From a virus: 64,000 nt of DNA. Positions within the stretch are counted from its first letter, which is position 1, and each line of letters begins with the position of its first letter. The stretch lies in IMG/VR virus record IMGVR_UViG_3300046534_001361, positions 1-64,000 of that record; one strand, written 5' to 3'. The notes beneath the pieces were generated by a model, which saw only the letters and a program-made list of their open reading frames with translations, was not told the origin of the DNA and ran no database searches. Both the position numbers and the translations under genes were made by a program. This document shows positions 19,190 through 26,887 of this stretch, in pieces.

Positions 19190-19951
19190 TCATTCATTCA
19201 CGCTGCGGAGAGCATCAAATAAATTATCCCGTTCTTGTTGCCAATATTCAAACTGTGTTGAATCCCATGCTGAAAGCAATTCTGAAAGACATGCTGAAAA
19301 TCCTCCTGCAACTGCTGAACGTGGCGCCGAATGTGCCGAATATACTGATTCTGCTGACAATCCCGCCGAATATGCCGCTGACTCTGCGGCTGACTCTGCG
19401 GCTGACTCTGCGGCTGTAAAAAAGCCTGGGGATTCTGACCATGATTTGTGTGCTGCTTTCTGCGCGGCCCTCCACTGTCTAATAAGGGCGAATAACACCA
19501 CCTCTTTATGTGCTTTTGTGTTTGCTGACTGCCACATTTCAATTGTTGCATTCTCCCAATTCTGGTGTAATTCAATCACCGCATTGATGCAAGGTTTTAT
19601 TTCACCCGTTGCTACCGCTGCTAACGGCGTTAACCGGGCAATTGCCGTTAAATGTAAAACTGGGGTTAAATCGGTATCAACCGGGATCAACTCGAGCAAC
19701 TGTACCGGAAAAAATACAGCTTCTCCTTCCGGTAATCCCTCAAAAATAGCTTCTGACAGATAAACGAACCAAAGGGGCACACCCATAAATACCGCTGCTT
19801 TTTCTAGCGCGTTATCATCCGTTTGCATCATGCACCCGTAACAGCAGCCTACGCCGGAAATTGGGTTAAACCAATCTCCCTGTTGAATTAGATCTGCAAC
19901 CTGGTGGCCTTTCATCAGTTCGATTGCCGTTTCTTTTTGTAATTTGTTCAT
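19190..19951 (-). CDS. Ala/Ser-repeat accessory protein, copy 1
   Basis: A 253-aa protein whose first ~140 residues are nearly identical to the plus-strand gene at 60247-60903; the first 68 residues match exactly. Cysteines cluster in a GCCYGCMMQ motif near residue 35. The C-terminal part has SAAESAAE repeats like the repeat tails of the Imm5-like genes here. Compared with copy 2 it carries an inserted ~20 residues after EMW, encoded by DNA that resembles an intergenic stretch at 32866. Function unknown; an accessory role is inferred from the phage context and duplication. Confidence 0.7.
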   Translation of the reverse strand: MNKLQKETAIELMKGHQVADLIQQGDWFNPISGVGCCYGCMMQTDDNALEKAAVFMGVPLWFVYLSEAIFEGLPEGEAVFFPVQLLELIPVDTDLTPVLHLTAIARLTPLAAVATGEIKPCINAVIELHQNWENATIEMWQSANTKAHKEVVLFALIRQWRAAQKAAHKSWSESPGFFTAAESAAESAAESAAYSAGLSAESVYSAHSAPRSAVAGGFSACLSELLSAWDSTQFEYWQQERDNLFDALRSVNE

Positions 19952-20013
19952 CGTTCTTCACCTTTATTTTGTTTTTTAAGGCCAGGCAAACAATCCACCT
20001 GGGCCTGCCTTTG

Positions 20014-20478
20014 TTATAATAATTCGCCGCTGGGTAGGTTGCTTGCTCCTTTATCGAGGATGCTCATAGCAATCACAGCTTGGTTAGCGCACTCATCCAG
20101 CGGCAAATCTGTTTTTTGAATTATACTACACATTAATCTCACACACGTTTCTCTACGCCAAGCAATGTGCGATTCATTGGTCGATTCAATGCTGGTAATA
20201 TGATCACCTGCCTTTTCTTGCTGCTGATTTTGTTTTTTGACTTTGCTAATGGCATTGTCAATAAATTTACAATCATGGGCATCTGGGTTCCTAAAATATT
20301 TAACCCAGCCTAAAACGTTCCCATTGCAATCAATCAGATCGATCGTTATACCACCAAAACAACTATTACGGTTTGTAAACCCAACCCGCCAACCCGTCGG
20401 CTTTAATTTTTTAATTCTGTCTAAAAGTTTCCCATTCAGTTCGTTTATAGTGTTTATAGTGCTTATATGGTCATTCAT
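20014..20478 (-). CDS. Hypothetical protein, 154 aa
   Basis: A soluble protein with an N-terminal helix, a strand region (GWRVGFTNRNSCFGGI) and a Cys-containing helical C-terminus. A TGAGG ribosome site precedes ATG. No family recognised. It lies in the small-gene accessory run 19190-21969, transcribed leftward. Confidence 0.55.
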   Translation of the reverse strand: MNDHISTINTINELNGKLLDRIKKLKPTGWRVGFTNRNSCFGGITIDLIDCNGNVLGWVKYFRNPDAHDCKFIDNAISKVKKQNQQQEKAGDHITSIESTNESHIAWRRETCVRLMCSIIQKTDLPLDECANQAVIAMSILDKGASNLPSGELL

Positions 20479-20568
20479 TATTTCTAAACCTCAATTTAAT
20501 GGTTAAGCCTAGCCGAATCTTTTGTTATACTAAATCAATTAATAATTTATTGCGATGCTACAATCTAT

Positions 20569-20688
20569 TTAGATTAAAGACAGTGCAAGGTGGGCGGCTA
20601 CTAAAAGTGCCAGTAAACCCTCAGATAGCATTCTTTCTGCCAGCGTGGGCGGCGCAAGGGTTGTTTTTGTATCGATATGCAATGTCAT
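20569..20688 (-). CDS. 39-aa protein with hydrophobic C-terminus
   Basis: It starts a few bases after the stop of the 88-aa gene, with GAGGAT as ribosome site, suggesting translational coupling. The C-terminal ~18 residues are hydrophobic (GLLALLVAAHLALSLI), enough for one membrane helix. No homologue recognised. Confidence 0.4.
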   Translation of the reverse strand: MTLHIDTKTTLAPPTLAERMLSEGLLALLVAAHLALSLI

Positions 20689-20691
20689 TTT

Positions 20692-20958
20692 TTAATCCTC
20701 TGTTTCGGAATAATCAAAGCTGCTTGCATCAACTACAACCCCCCAAAATTCAAAAGCTTTTTTAATAAACATGGCCCAGTCTTTTTCATTCACAGCGCCG
20801 TGTGTGCAAAAACGACACTCAGGTGCTCCAGCCATTTGATCGCTGATACTATTGTGTAAATCTATGCCGTATTTACTAAACCTACCAACTGTGGACCCAT
20901 CATCACAATGAATCCAAACAGTGTCTCGGTTGGCACTAGTTTGTATTTCATATTTCAT
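20692..20958 (-). CDS. Hypothetical protein, 88 aa
   Basis: An acidic 88-aa protein with a strand-rich N-terminus (VWIHCDDGSTVGRF) and a CRFCTHG motif near residue 50 that hints at metal binding. It starts inside the end of the upstream 117-aa gene, so the pair is probably co-translated. Function unknown. Confidence 0.55.
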   Translation of the reverse strand: MKYEIQTSANRDTVWIHCDDGSTVGRFSKYGIDLHNSISDQMAGAPECRFCTHGAVNEKDWAMFIKKAFEFWGVVVDASSFDYSETED

Positions 20959-21301
20959 GTTTTATTTTCTTATGGGCTGGTTGAGAGATTGCAATCAATC
21001 CGCGACCGCTGCTATCTTTTCTAATGAACGCGTGTATCAGCTCCTTTGTTATCGCTGTTTGAGTGATCGGAGTTATTGGTAACAGTGCTGTAGCAACTGC
21101 GCAAAACGCCTCCATTTCGATACCCCATTTATCAAATAGCAACTCGTCTAAATCGACATTTTCATTTATCGCGTCTACCATCTGAGTTTCATTCATACCG
21201 ATAGCTGATAGTGCCAGCTCTTCTAAATCATAAACTAGAAAGCTGGGTTTAAGTCGTTTATTTTTAGGTTCAATGGCTGTTTTGCTTTTTACGTTGCTCA
21301 T
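20948..21301 (-). CDS. Hypothetical protein, 117 aa
   Basis: A basic N-terminus (IEPKNKRLKPSF) then a helical, acidic middle and a hydrophobic segment near 70-82. Size and charge are like many small tail- or transcription-linked phage proteins, but no motif can be named. It overlaps the downstream gene by 11 bp. Confidence 0.5.
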   Translation of the reverse strand: MSNVKSKTAIEPKNKRLKPSFLVYDLEELALSAIGMNETQMVDAINENVDLDELLFDKWGIEMEAFCAVATALLPITPITQTAITKELIHAFIRKDSSGRGLIAISQPAHKKIKHEI

Positions 21302-21331
21302 ATTTATTCATCCTTTGCAGTTGATTTAATG

Positions 21332-21553
21332 TTAGTTATTTTCTTTTAATGCGCCCGGATTTTTGGGCGCTTTTGGTGTTGATAAATAATCTGCGATGGT
21401 TTCCAGCTCGACTGATAGCTCAAAAAAATCTGAACCTTGGTAAGCTTGCGCTTCGCCGTTACTTGCTCTGAGCGAATTTTCAGCTTCCATACCTTTTATT
21501 TCTGCATCTATGGACATTGCTCTGATCAACGTTATAGTATATGGATTGTTCAT
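21332..21553 (-). CDS. Hypothetical protein, 73 aa
   Basis: A small acidic helical protein (ELSVELETIADYL near the C-terminus). Part of the minus-strand run driven from the promoter at about 22029-22056. No family recognised. Confidence 0.5.
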   Translation of the reverse strand: MNNPYTITLIRAMSIDAEIKGMEAENSLRASNGEAQAYQGSDFFELSVELETIADYLSTPKAPKNPGALKENN

Positions 21554-21663
21554 TGTTCTACTCCTGTTTTAAATTAATTTTAACCTACCCAACCCTTTAC
21601 GAGCTGGGTTTTATTTATTCTATTTAGTTTTGATTTGCTGCCCACCAGTCTGTTCTTAACAGC

Positions 21664-21969
21664 TCATCTTCTAACATTTTTATATTCCTCAAATTGTGTT
21701 GTCATCGCTAACCATTCTGCCGCTTTTGACTCTACTTTAGACCACGCCGTACCGGTGCCGTGCTCAATGGAATCCCATTTAATATAAAATCCGTACTCCT
21801 CAGAACCCTCTTGCATTCCCCTAGGTGCATACACTAACTCCCCCTCGCAATCAGGACCGGTGTAATTCAAACCGTACAAGTAGCCACTGTCAGCGACACC
21901 CTCGCCTCTAGTAATGCCCATTCTTGCCAGCTCGTCAAAGTTTTCGTTGATAATTTCTTCAGTTGTCAT
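21664..21969 (-). CDS. Hypothetical protein, 101 aa
   Basis: First gene of the leftward accessory run. An acidic protein with an N-terminal helix (EEIINENFDELARMG) and a compact aromatic/glycine core (GYLYGLNYTGPDCEGELVY). Its promoter, TTTACT-16-TATACT, is visible just upstream. Function unknown. Confidence 0.55.
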   Translation of the reverse strand: MTTEEIINENFDELARMGITRGEGVADSGYLYGLNYTGPDCEGELVYAPRGMQEGSEEYGFYIKWDSIEHGTGTAWSKVESKAAEWLAMTTQFEEYKNVRR

Positions 21970-22028
21970 TTCATTTTCCTGTTAAGTATTTTTTTAATCT
22001 GCCAAAGCGGCCCTTTTGATTTACACTG

Positions 22029-22056
22029 AGTATAGGCGATTAAAAACAAAAGTAAA
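22029..22056 (-). promoter_or_regulatory. Leftward promoter of divergent pair
   Basis: Minus-strand TTTACT, 16 bp, TATACT, starting the 21969-19190 accessory run. Its -35 lies 8 bp from the -35 of the rightward promoter, so one regulator could control both. Confidence 0.6.
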
Positions 22057-22063
22057 CTTATAT

Positions 22064-22092
22064 TTGACTAAACGAAAAAATAATACGATAAT
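22064..22092 (+). promoter_or_regulatory. Rightward promoter of divergent pair
   Basis: TTGACT, 17 bp, GATAAT, about 30 bp before the ATG at 22123. The -35 sits in a TTGACTAA string like the late-gene half-sites at 16124-16158, hinting at shared control. Confidence 0.6.
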
Positions 22093-22122
22093 AGGCTTAT
22101 CACTTAATAAAGAGTAATAAAT

Positions 22123-22305
22123 ATGAATGCAACACGAAAATTAACTAAACAAGTCAAAATCTTTGACCGTGTACACGCAATGGCTAAAGAGATTGTGGAT
22201 TATCAAATGGAAGGCAACGTGTCACCATCAACTATACAAGGAGTTATCAATCAGGCTGTAATTGACGCTCACGATCGGATGAAAAAAAAGGAGAAGAAGC
22301 AATGA
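22123..22305 (+). CDS. Small basic protein, possible regulator
   Basis: A 60-aa Lys-rich protein opening the plus-strand block. It has an N-terminal basic helix (RKLTKQVKIFDRVHAMAKE), a VSPSTIQGVINQAV segment resembling one helix-turn-helix half, and a KKKEKK tail. Its stop overlaps the next start (ATGA). DNA or RNA binding is a guess from charge. Confidence 0.5.
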   Translation: MNATRKLTKQVKIFDRVHAMAKEIVDYQMEGNVSPSTIQGVINQAVIDAHDRMKKKEKKQ

Positions 22306-22706
22306 GTGAATCTGAATCTATATTAAAAGAAATCACTATTGATATATCACGGCTAATATCAGAGTTAAAACCTGATCAAATCGCAAGCATTTGCAAAATC
22401 GGTACGTTTATTTCAGATGGTGCGTTATTTTCCTCCTCTGGTTTTATTAAAACAAGACAAGAAAATATAGCGCAATTTTTGAAGTCCTTTAGTGTTTTTA
22501 ATATAACAATTTACCGCAATATCGAAACTGCATACATACAAATAACAAACACTAAAGGGCTGATGTTTGGCATTGAGTTAACACTAATCGAGGCAGGGCA
22601 GTCAGATGTCATTGCAGAGGCCTGGAGCCATGCAACGAATGCATTTAAAGCAGATGAAATCATTTCTAATAGCATGATAATAAAACCAGAGGAGAAGAGG
22701 CAATGA
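22302..22706 (+). CDS. Tandem paralogue A, unknown
   Basis: A 134-aa protein sharing a pattern with the next gene: LKEI(T/S)(I/Y)(D/N)IS-x-LIS near the start, an (I/L)(S/T)IYR strand mid-protein, and GIELTL/SIELTL then AE-x-W-x-x-A near the end. The two genes overlap (ATGA), so they arose by tandem duplication and are co-translated. No known family identified. Confidence 0.6.
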   Translation: MSESESILKEITIDISRLISELKPDQIASICKIGTFISDGALFSSSGFIKTRQENIAQFLKSFSVFNITIYRNIETAYIQITNTKGLMFGIELTLIEAGQSDVIAEAWSHATNAFKADEIISNSMIIKPEEKRQ

Positions 22707-23065
22707 GCGGCGAATTAAAAGAAATCTCGTATAATATATCAACACTGATATCATCGCTAATTGACGGTGAATCTTTAACTGTTTGCAACGGCGATTTCAT
22801 TTTGCCAAAAAGTTATGTGAGCATTTTTCCGCAGCAATTACTTTATATGCCGGAATTGTTGCAGCATTTAGGTGTTTCTAGGCTGTCAATATATCGCTAC
22901 GAAAAAACTGCAAACATAGTAATAACATACACTGGTGATAACATGTTTAGCATTGAGTTAACGCTAGATCAGGCAGAGCAGCCGGTAATAATTGCAGAGA
23001 CCTGGAACGATGCGCATTCAAAATTTAACGCACGTAAAGTAGCGGGTCCTAGTGCGATATATTGA
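22703..23065 (+). CDS. Tandem paralogue B, unknown
   Basis: A 120-aa diverged copy of the preceding gene, same order of strands and helices, with the shared SIELTL and AETW motifs near residues 90-105. Possibly a heteromeric partner of copy A. Function unknown. Confidence 0.6.
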   Translation: MSGELKEISYNISTLISSLIDGESLTVCNGDFILPKSYVSIFPQQLLYMPELLQHLGVSRLSIYRYEKTANIVITYTGDNMFSIELTLDQAEQPVIIAETWNDAHSKFNARKVAGPSAIY

Positions 23066-23116
23066 TAGCAATCTATCTCGTACAGCATCAATTTTAAACA
23101 AAAGAGGTTAAAGGTT

Positions 23117-23383
23117 ATGAGTAAAATTAACATGGCAATAACGTGTGGTATTTCCACATCTGTATTTTTGGCTTTGGTCATTTCCGTTGGTCTCATCACT
23201 AATTGGGATTGGCAGATAATTAGTAATTTATCCGTTTTGATTCCCATATTATCATTACTGTTTTTTTCACTGTACCTTATTATAGCCACGGCAACACTTA
23301 AAATAGCTACATTAATATTAAGAACATACCGTCATCGGCAAGTGTCAACCACCAAAAACAAAACAGAGCGAGATCGAAAATGA
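23117..23383 (+). CDS. Two-TM membrane protein
   Basis: An 88-aa protein with hydrophobic stretches near 10-28 and 38-68 and a basic cytoplasmic tail (RTYRHRQVSTTKNKTERDRK). Its stop overlaps the ATG of the Imm5-like gene (ATGA), so the two are translated together, which may point to a membrane-linked role for the pair. Holin-like topology cannot be excluded. Confidence 0.55.
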   Translation: MSKINMAITCGISTSVFLALVISVGLITNWDWQIISNLSVLIPILSLLFFSLYLIIATATLKIATLILRTYRHRQVSTTKNKTERDRK

Positions 23384-23961
23384 CAGCAGCAACAATTACA
23401 AAGCAAAAATTATTAAACCTTGGCGCACACCAGGGCTTAATCAGCCGGTTTATCGAACAAACAGGCAACACCGATCAGCCAGTTGATATCCTAAGTTTAA
23501 TCGGCGCAGAGAACGCCACGGATGATCTTTTATGGTTAGCAGGGCAAACCCTCCCGAAAATCAAGATTGTACAGTTTGCCGTGGAATGTGCTGAAAGTGT
23601 GTTGCATCTCAACAGTGATCCCAGAGCTATTGCTGCGATCCAATCGGCAAAGGACTGGTTAGAGGAACCATCCGAAGAAAATAGGCTGTTAGCTCGTGAG
23701 GCTTTTACTTATGCTAATAATGCTACTTATGATACTGATGCTGCCCGTGCTGCATATTATGCGGCTAATGCTGCTGCGGCTGATAATGCTTATGCTGCTA
23801 TTAATACTGCTTATGCTGCTGCGGCTGCTGCGTGTGCTGTAGAGGCTAATGATGCCGCTAATTATGCTAATGCTGCTGCTATTTATGCTAATGCTTATGC
23901 TGATTATGCGGAATCAAATGAAGTGGTTCAAACCTCACTCATGAATCTATTTTCAGAATAA
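23380..23961 (+). CDS. Imm5-like alanine-repeat protein, copy 1
   Basis: A 193-aa member of a six-gene family in this window. The conserved N-terminal ~110 residues carry LGAHQGLISRFIEQTGNTDQ, then LLWLAGQTLP and FAVECAESVLHL, as in phage proteins labelled putative immunity (Imm5-like). The C-terminal third is a Tyr/Ala/Asn low-complexity helix (AAYYAANAAA). It is translationally coupled to a 2TM protein and followed by a terminator. A protective role is suggested by the family label and multicopy state, not shown by sequence. Confidence 0.65.
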   Translation: MTAATITKQKLLNLGAHQGLISRFIEQTGNTDQPVDILSLIGAENATDDLLWLAGQTLPKIKIVQFAVECAESVLHLNSDPRAIAAIQSAKDWLEEPSEENRLLAREAFTYANNATYDTDAARAAYYAANAAAADNAYAAINTAYAAAAAACAVEANDAANYANAAAIYANAYADYAESNEVVQTSLMNLFSE

Positions 23962-23974
23962 ACCGATCAACCAC

Positions 23975-23997
23975 AAGCCCCTTAATTGGGGCTTTTT
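23975..23997 (+). terminator. Rho-independent terminator
   Basis: AAGCCCC, TTAATT loop, GGGGCTT then T-run, directly after the Imm5-like copy 1. It is a variant of the cassette hairpins seen after the other copies. Confidence 0.8.
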
Positions 23998-24041
23998 GGG
24001 TAGTAATGCACTAATCAAAAACACAAAAAGGTAAAGTCATA

Positions 24042-24593
24042 ATGGAACAAATTAACTACAAAAACCGGACAGAGCAAGTCCGAGATCTCATAGCCAACGC
24101 CGACATAAACACCGAAAAATACGCGGTAGATATATTAAACCCGGGCAGAAAGAACGCGAGCTTTGTGGGCTATTACGTCAGCCCAGACGGCATGAAAACT
24201 CTAATGATACGTGTACCTCTAAACACAGATGGTGTAGCTTGCAATATTAAGCGCTGGCTAGGGGTTTTCGGCAAGACCAAAACACCGTGTGCAGCGCCAA
24301 ATCCAGAGCAAGCGCCGGCAGATGTTGGCATGGGGAAAATAATAGCCCCGATCAATACTGAATCACTAGTGCCAGCTGATAACAAATCACGAGGGGCGTT
24401 GAAGCGTGATCAGACGTTAGATAAACAACCAGTTGCTTGGATATTGCTAGAGCAACATTGCAGGGCGGTAGATGATTGTGAAGACGTGCCGGTGCTTTGC
24501 TTCGCTAGCGAGATTAGCGAGACAGAACTTAATAAATACATTGAATCTGGCCGGGCTACGCCGCTTTACACCAAGCATGGAGCAGCATCATGA
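24042..24593 (+). CDS. Hypothetical protein, 183 aa
   Basis: A soluble protein of mixed charge. A middle segment is proline/alanine-rich, and the C-terminal half (WILLEQHCRAVDDCEDVPVLCF, then TPLYTKHGAAS) resembles small phage-encoded additions to tail or host-takeover genes. No family named. First of three genes joined by ATGA-type or gap-free junctions. Confidence 0.5.
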   Translation: MEQINYKNRTEQVRDLIANADINTEKYAVDILNPGRKNASFVGYYVSPDGMKTLMIRVPLNTDGVACNIKRWLGVFGKTKTPCAAPNPEQAPADVGMGKIIAPINTESLVPADNKSRGALKRDQTLDKQPVAWILLEQHCRAVDDCEDVPVLCFASEISETELNKYIESGRATPLYTKHGAAS

Positions 24594-24823
24594 GTTTACC
24601 AGAAGCGTTAAATACTGATAGTGACAATGCTGCACTGATTGATCAGGTTAAAGGGTTTTTGAGGGACTGGGTGCTAGATGATTTTGACGCCGACAAATGC
24701 CTTGCCATGATCCGGACTGGCATTGCCAGTGAAGCTTACGGCCGCCAAATAGCACTAATGGCTACGCTCTTGTTTGAGATTGGTGTTGTGCGAGATAGTT
24801 TTAAAGAGGCGCTAGACCAGTGA
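24590..24823 (+). CDS. Hypothetical protein, 77 aa
   Basis: An acidic 77-aa protein beginning at the stop of the preceding gene (ATGA overlap). Mostly helical, no recognised motif. Operon membership supports expression. Confidence 0.5.
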   Translation: MSLPEALNTDSDNAALIDQVKGFLRDWVLDDFDADKCLAMIRTGIASEAYGRQIALMATLLFEIGVVRDSFKEALDQ

Positions 24824-25014
24824 GCAGCAATCAAAAATACCTACATCTTATCGGTGATAGTCACAACGACGACGCCCCGCTTGGCGTTGATGCCGATGGC
24901 TGGGGCAGTATGAGCCAGGAGCAGCGCAAAGAATTAGTCAGTGAAGTTGCCCGTAATATTTACGATGAACACGATTTAACACTGTTTAAAGTGATCCAAG
25001 ACAGTGAAGACTAA
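24820..25014 (+). CDS. Hypothetical protein, 64 aa
   Basis: A very acidic 64-aa protein starting with GTG in a GTGA overlap with the previous gene (DSHNDDAPLGVDADGWG near the start). Low pI small proteins like this are often DNA mimics in phages, but nothing else supports that here. Confidence 0.45.
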   Translation: MSSNQKYLHLIGDSHNDDAPLGVDADGWGSMSQEQRKELVSEVARNIYDEHDLTLFKVIQDSED

Positions 25015-25034
25015 GCGCTTGTTTTTAAATACAC

Positions 25035-25099
25035 TACGCCAATTATCGCAAATTACATTTGATTGGTGTATTTACATTAATAAAATGTAGGTCTATAAT
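25035..25099 (+). promoter_or_regulatory. Promoter with inverted-repeat operator
   Basis: TTTACA (25071-25076), 17 bp, TATAAT (25094-25099), upstream of the small RHH-type gene. An inverted repeat, TACGCCAAT (25035) and ATTGGTGTA (ends 25070), lies just before the -35, fitting an autoregulated operator. The -10 overlaps the first possible TTG start, which argues for the ATG at 25135. Confidence 0.65.
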
Positions 25100-25134
25100 T
25101 GAATCTACTTAAATACATCAACAGGTCTGTTTAT

Positions 25135-25329
25135 ATGACAAGTAAAGGCGGGCCTGGCAGAGGTCAAGGAAACAAACGATTACCCGAGGGTAGTCGCAAG
25201 ATATCTAAAACATTTAGGCTTAAACCTGGTGTAGTGGAGCTTCTTAAGTCTATATCAAAAGAAAATTCACAGTCTCAGGCTGCAATAATTGAACAGGCTG
25301 TAATGGCACAACACGGAGAAATCAAATGA
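25135..25329 (+). CDS. Ribbon-helix-helix-like regulator
   Basis: A 64-aa basic protein. The C-terminal ~40 residues read KTFRLKPGVVELLKSIS then SQAAIIEQAV, a strand followed by two helices as in Arc/MetJ-type repressors. The N-terminus is a Gly/Arg tail (GGPGRGQGNKR). It sits just before the endolysin gene, under an inverted-repeat promoter. The start at 25135 is chosen because an upstream TTG lies inside the -10. Confidence 0.55.
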   Translation: MTSKGGPGRGQGNKRLPEGSRKISKTFRLKPGVVELLKSISKENSQSQAAIIEQAVMAQHGEIK

Positions 25330-25385
25330 CAGGTAAAGAAATAGCGATTTCACTTCATTTCGTAAAATTATAAGGGCACTGACAA

Positions 25386-25823
25386 ATGGCGATCTATTTA
25401 CCAAATACTAAAAACTTCACTGCACAAGAACTGGTTCCACCAGAGGTATTTAAGCTCATTGATGCACACCACATACACCAACTATTTAAACCGGGTTTAT
25501 TGCAAACCTTATACAAGGTACGTGAGACATTTGGTTCCACTACAGTAAACACGTGGCATCATTCTGACGATGGTCACACAGGGCATAGATACAGAGGCTA
25601 TCGGCCTTTAGATTGCTTGATTGGTGCAAAATCCAGCCAACACAAATTTGGTGCCGCTGTTGATTGCGTATTTTCAGGAGTGACAGCGGAAGAATCCCGC
25701 CAGTACATTTTAAAGAATCCTGACAAATTCCCAGCAATAACGACGATAGAAGGCCAAGTAAATTGGCTGCATTTTGATATTCGTCCGCGCACCACTGATA
25801 AAATTTTTGTCTTCAACCCATGA
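25386..25823 (+). CDS. M15 peptidase endolysin
   Basis: A 145-aa Zn-peptidase of the VanY/M15 group that cuts the peptide cross-link of peptidoglycan. The metal-site pattern is visible: SSQHKFGAAVD (S-x-H-x-x-G-x-A-x-D) near residues 82-92 and WLHFDIR near 128. No signal peptide, so release through a holin is expected. The 3TM holin candidate is at 42917-43339, far away. Confidence 0.85.
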   Translation: MAIYLPNTKNFTAQELVPPEVFKLIDAHHIHQLFKPGLLQTLYKVRETFGSTTVNTWHHSDDGHTGHRYRGYRPLDCLIGAKSSQHKFGAAVDCVFSGVTAEESRQYILKNPDKFPAITTIEGQVNWLHFDIRPRTTDKIFVFNP

Positions 25824-25963
25824 GGTCAATATGCAACACATGAGATCTAAATTATTCTGCGAGGCTGAGCGTATAAAGTAGGTTATAGATAACCCAAGGC
25901 CTAAAAATATGCCTTGGCAAGCGCTGAGTATCGTATCAAAACTTAAAGTAAAAAAGGCAAAAA

Positions 25964-26212
25964 ATGGCAACTTTAAATGAAGCGCGTAAATTTCTTAATG
26001 AGATTTGTCCAGGTGCAACAATCGAAAAGGTTAATCAAGAGGGCGATATATCCGCTTTTATGACGTTGGCAGGTGAATATTTATTTTACGGCCAAAATAA
26101 AAATCATGAATTTCATAAAGACCCCGGCTGGTCAATGGCTAAATTTTGGAGCGAATTGATAGAAGAGATTGATAACAGTACCATTGAAAAGTCACCTGAC
26201 ACTTTGCAATAG
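25964..26212 (+). CDS. Hypothetical protein, 82 aa
   Basis: A short acidic protein between the endolysin and an Imm5-like gene (GEYLFYGQNKNHEFHKDPG near the middle). No motif recognised. A GAAAAAGG-type ribosome site precedes the start. Confidence 0.45.
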   Translation: MATLNEARKFLNEICPGATIEKVNQEGDISAFMTLAGEYLFYGQNKNHEFHKDPGWSMAKFWSELIEEIDNSTIEKSPDTLQ

Positions 26213-26268
26213 TGAATGGCATTACTGCATCGACAAGTAGCCAAAACAAAACAGAAAGAGGATTCATA

Positions 26269-26742
26269 ATGAAAATTACGCAACAACAATTAGTAGATCT
26301 CGGTGCGTGTAAGCCGGGTTTTGATCGGTTTATCGAACAAACAGGCAATACGGATCAGCCAGTTAAAATATTGAACTTGATCGGTGGGAAAAATACCACG
26401 GATGATCTTTTATGGTTCGCTGGTGAAACATTACCAAAAATGAAGATTGTAATATTTGCCGTTGAATGCGCTGAAAGTGTGTTGCATCTACACACCGATC
26501 CACGTGTTCTTGCTGCTATCCAAGCGGCCAGGGATTGGATAAAGGAACCGTCCGAGGTGCATAGATTAAACGCCCGTGATGCCGCTGATAATGCCGGTGA
26601 TAATGCTCCTTCTGCTGCTGCTTATGCTGCTGCTTATACTTCTTCAAATGTTGTTATCTATGCTAGTAATGCTGCTCGTCATGCTAACGCTGCACCTAAT
26701 GAAGCGGTTAAAACCTCACTGATTCAGCTGTTTTCAGAGTAA
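26269..26742 (+). CDS. Imm5-like alanine-repeat protein, copy 2
   Basis: A 157-aa family member started at the ATG with a GAGG ribosome site (an upstream in-frame ATG at 26212 is poorer). The core matches copy 1 (LGACKPGFDRFIEQTGNTDQ, LLWFAGETLPK, FAVECAESVLHL). The tail is the shortest of the family (about 45 residues). The cassette hairpin (26759-26780) follows. Confidence 0.65.
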   Translation: MKITQQQLVDLGACKPGFDRFIEQTGNTDQPVKILNLIGGKNTTDDLLWFAGETLPKMKIVIFAVECAESVLHLHTDPRVLAAIQAARDWIKEPSEVHRLNARDAADNAGDNAPSAAAYAAAYTSSNVVIYASNAARHANAAPNEAVKTSLIQLFSE

Positions 26743-26758
26743 AACCGATCAACCACAA

Positions 26759-26780
26759 GCCCGGCTATCTAATGCCGGGC
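26759..26780 (+). terminator. Cassette terminator hairpin
   Basis: GCCCGGC / GCCGGGC stem with a TATCTAAT loop, next to the dyad promoter of the following Imm5-like gene. The same hairpin recurs near 32458, 33799, 46094, 54380 and 55060. Confidence 0.65.
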
Positions 26781-26788
26781 AAACTAAA

Positions 26789-26838
26789 TTAAACCAATTT
26801 TATTTAAAAGTTGCAGTCTGTCATCAGTGTGTTAATAT
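26789..26838 (+). promoter_or_regulatory. Dyad promoter, cassette type (copy a)
   Basis: A TTTAAA-armed dyad (26789-26808), then TTGCAG (26811-26816), 16 bp ending GTGTGT, and TAATAT (26833-26838). It drives the Imm5-like gene at 26888. Six more copies of this architecture occur in the window. Confidence 0.75.
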
Positions 26839-26887
26839 CAATTCATCGGCAAGACGCCGCAAGCCACTACCAAAAGCGAGAAATAAA

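Noticed and set aside
20499-20765. 88-aa plus-strand frame
   Set aside because: It overlaps the minus-strand 39-aa and 88-aa genes, has no ribosome site and runs across their control sequence.
21610-21675. 17-codon frame after the 101-aa gene
   Set aside because: Overlaps the end of that gene; possible GAGGA site but too short to support.
25326-25373. 15-codon frame (MTGKEIAISLHFVKL) after the RHH-like gene
   Set aside because: ATGA overlap present but too short and without a distinct ribosome site.
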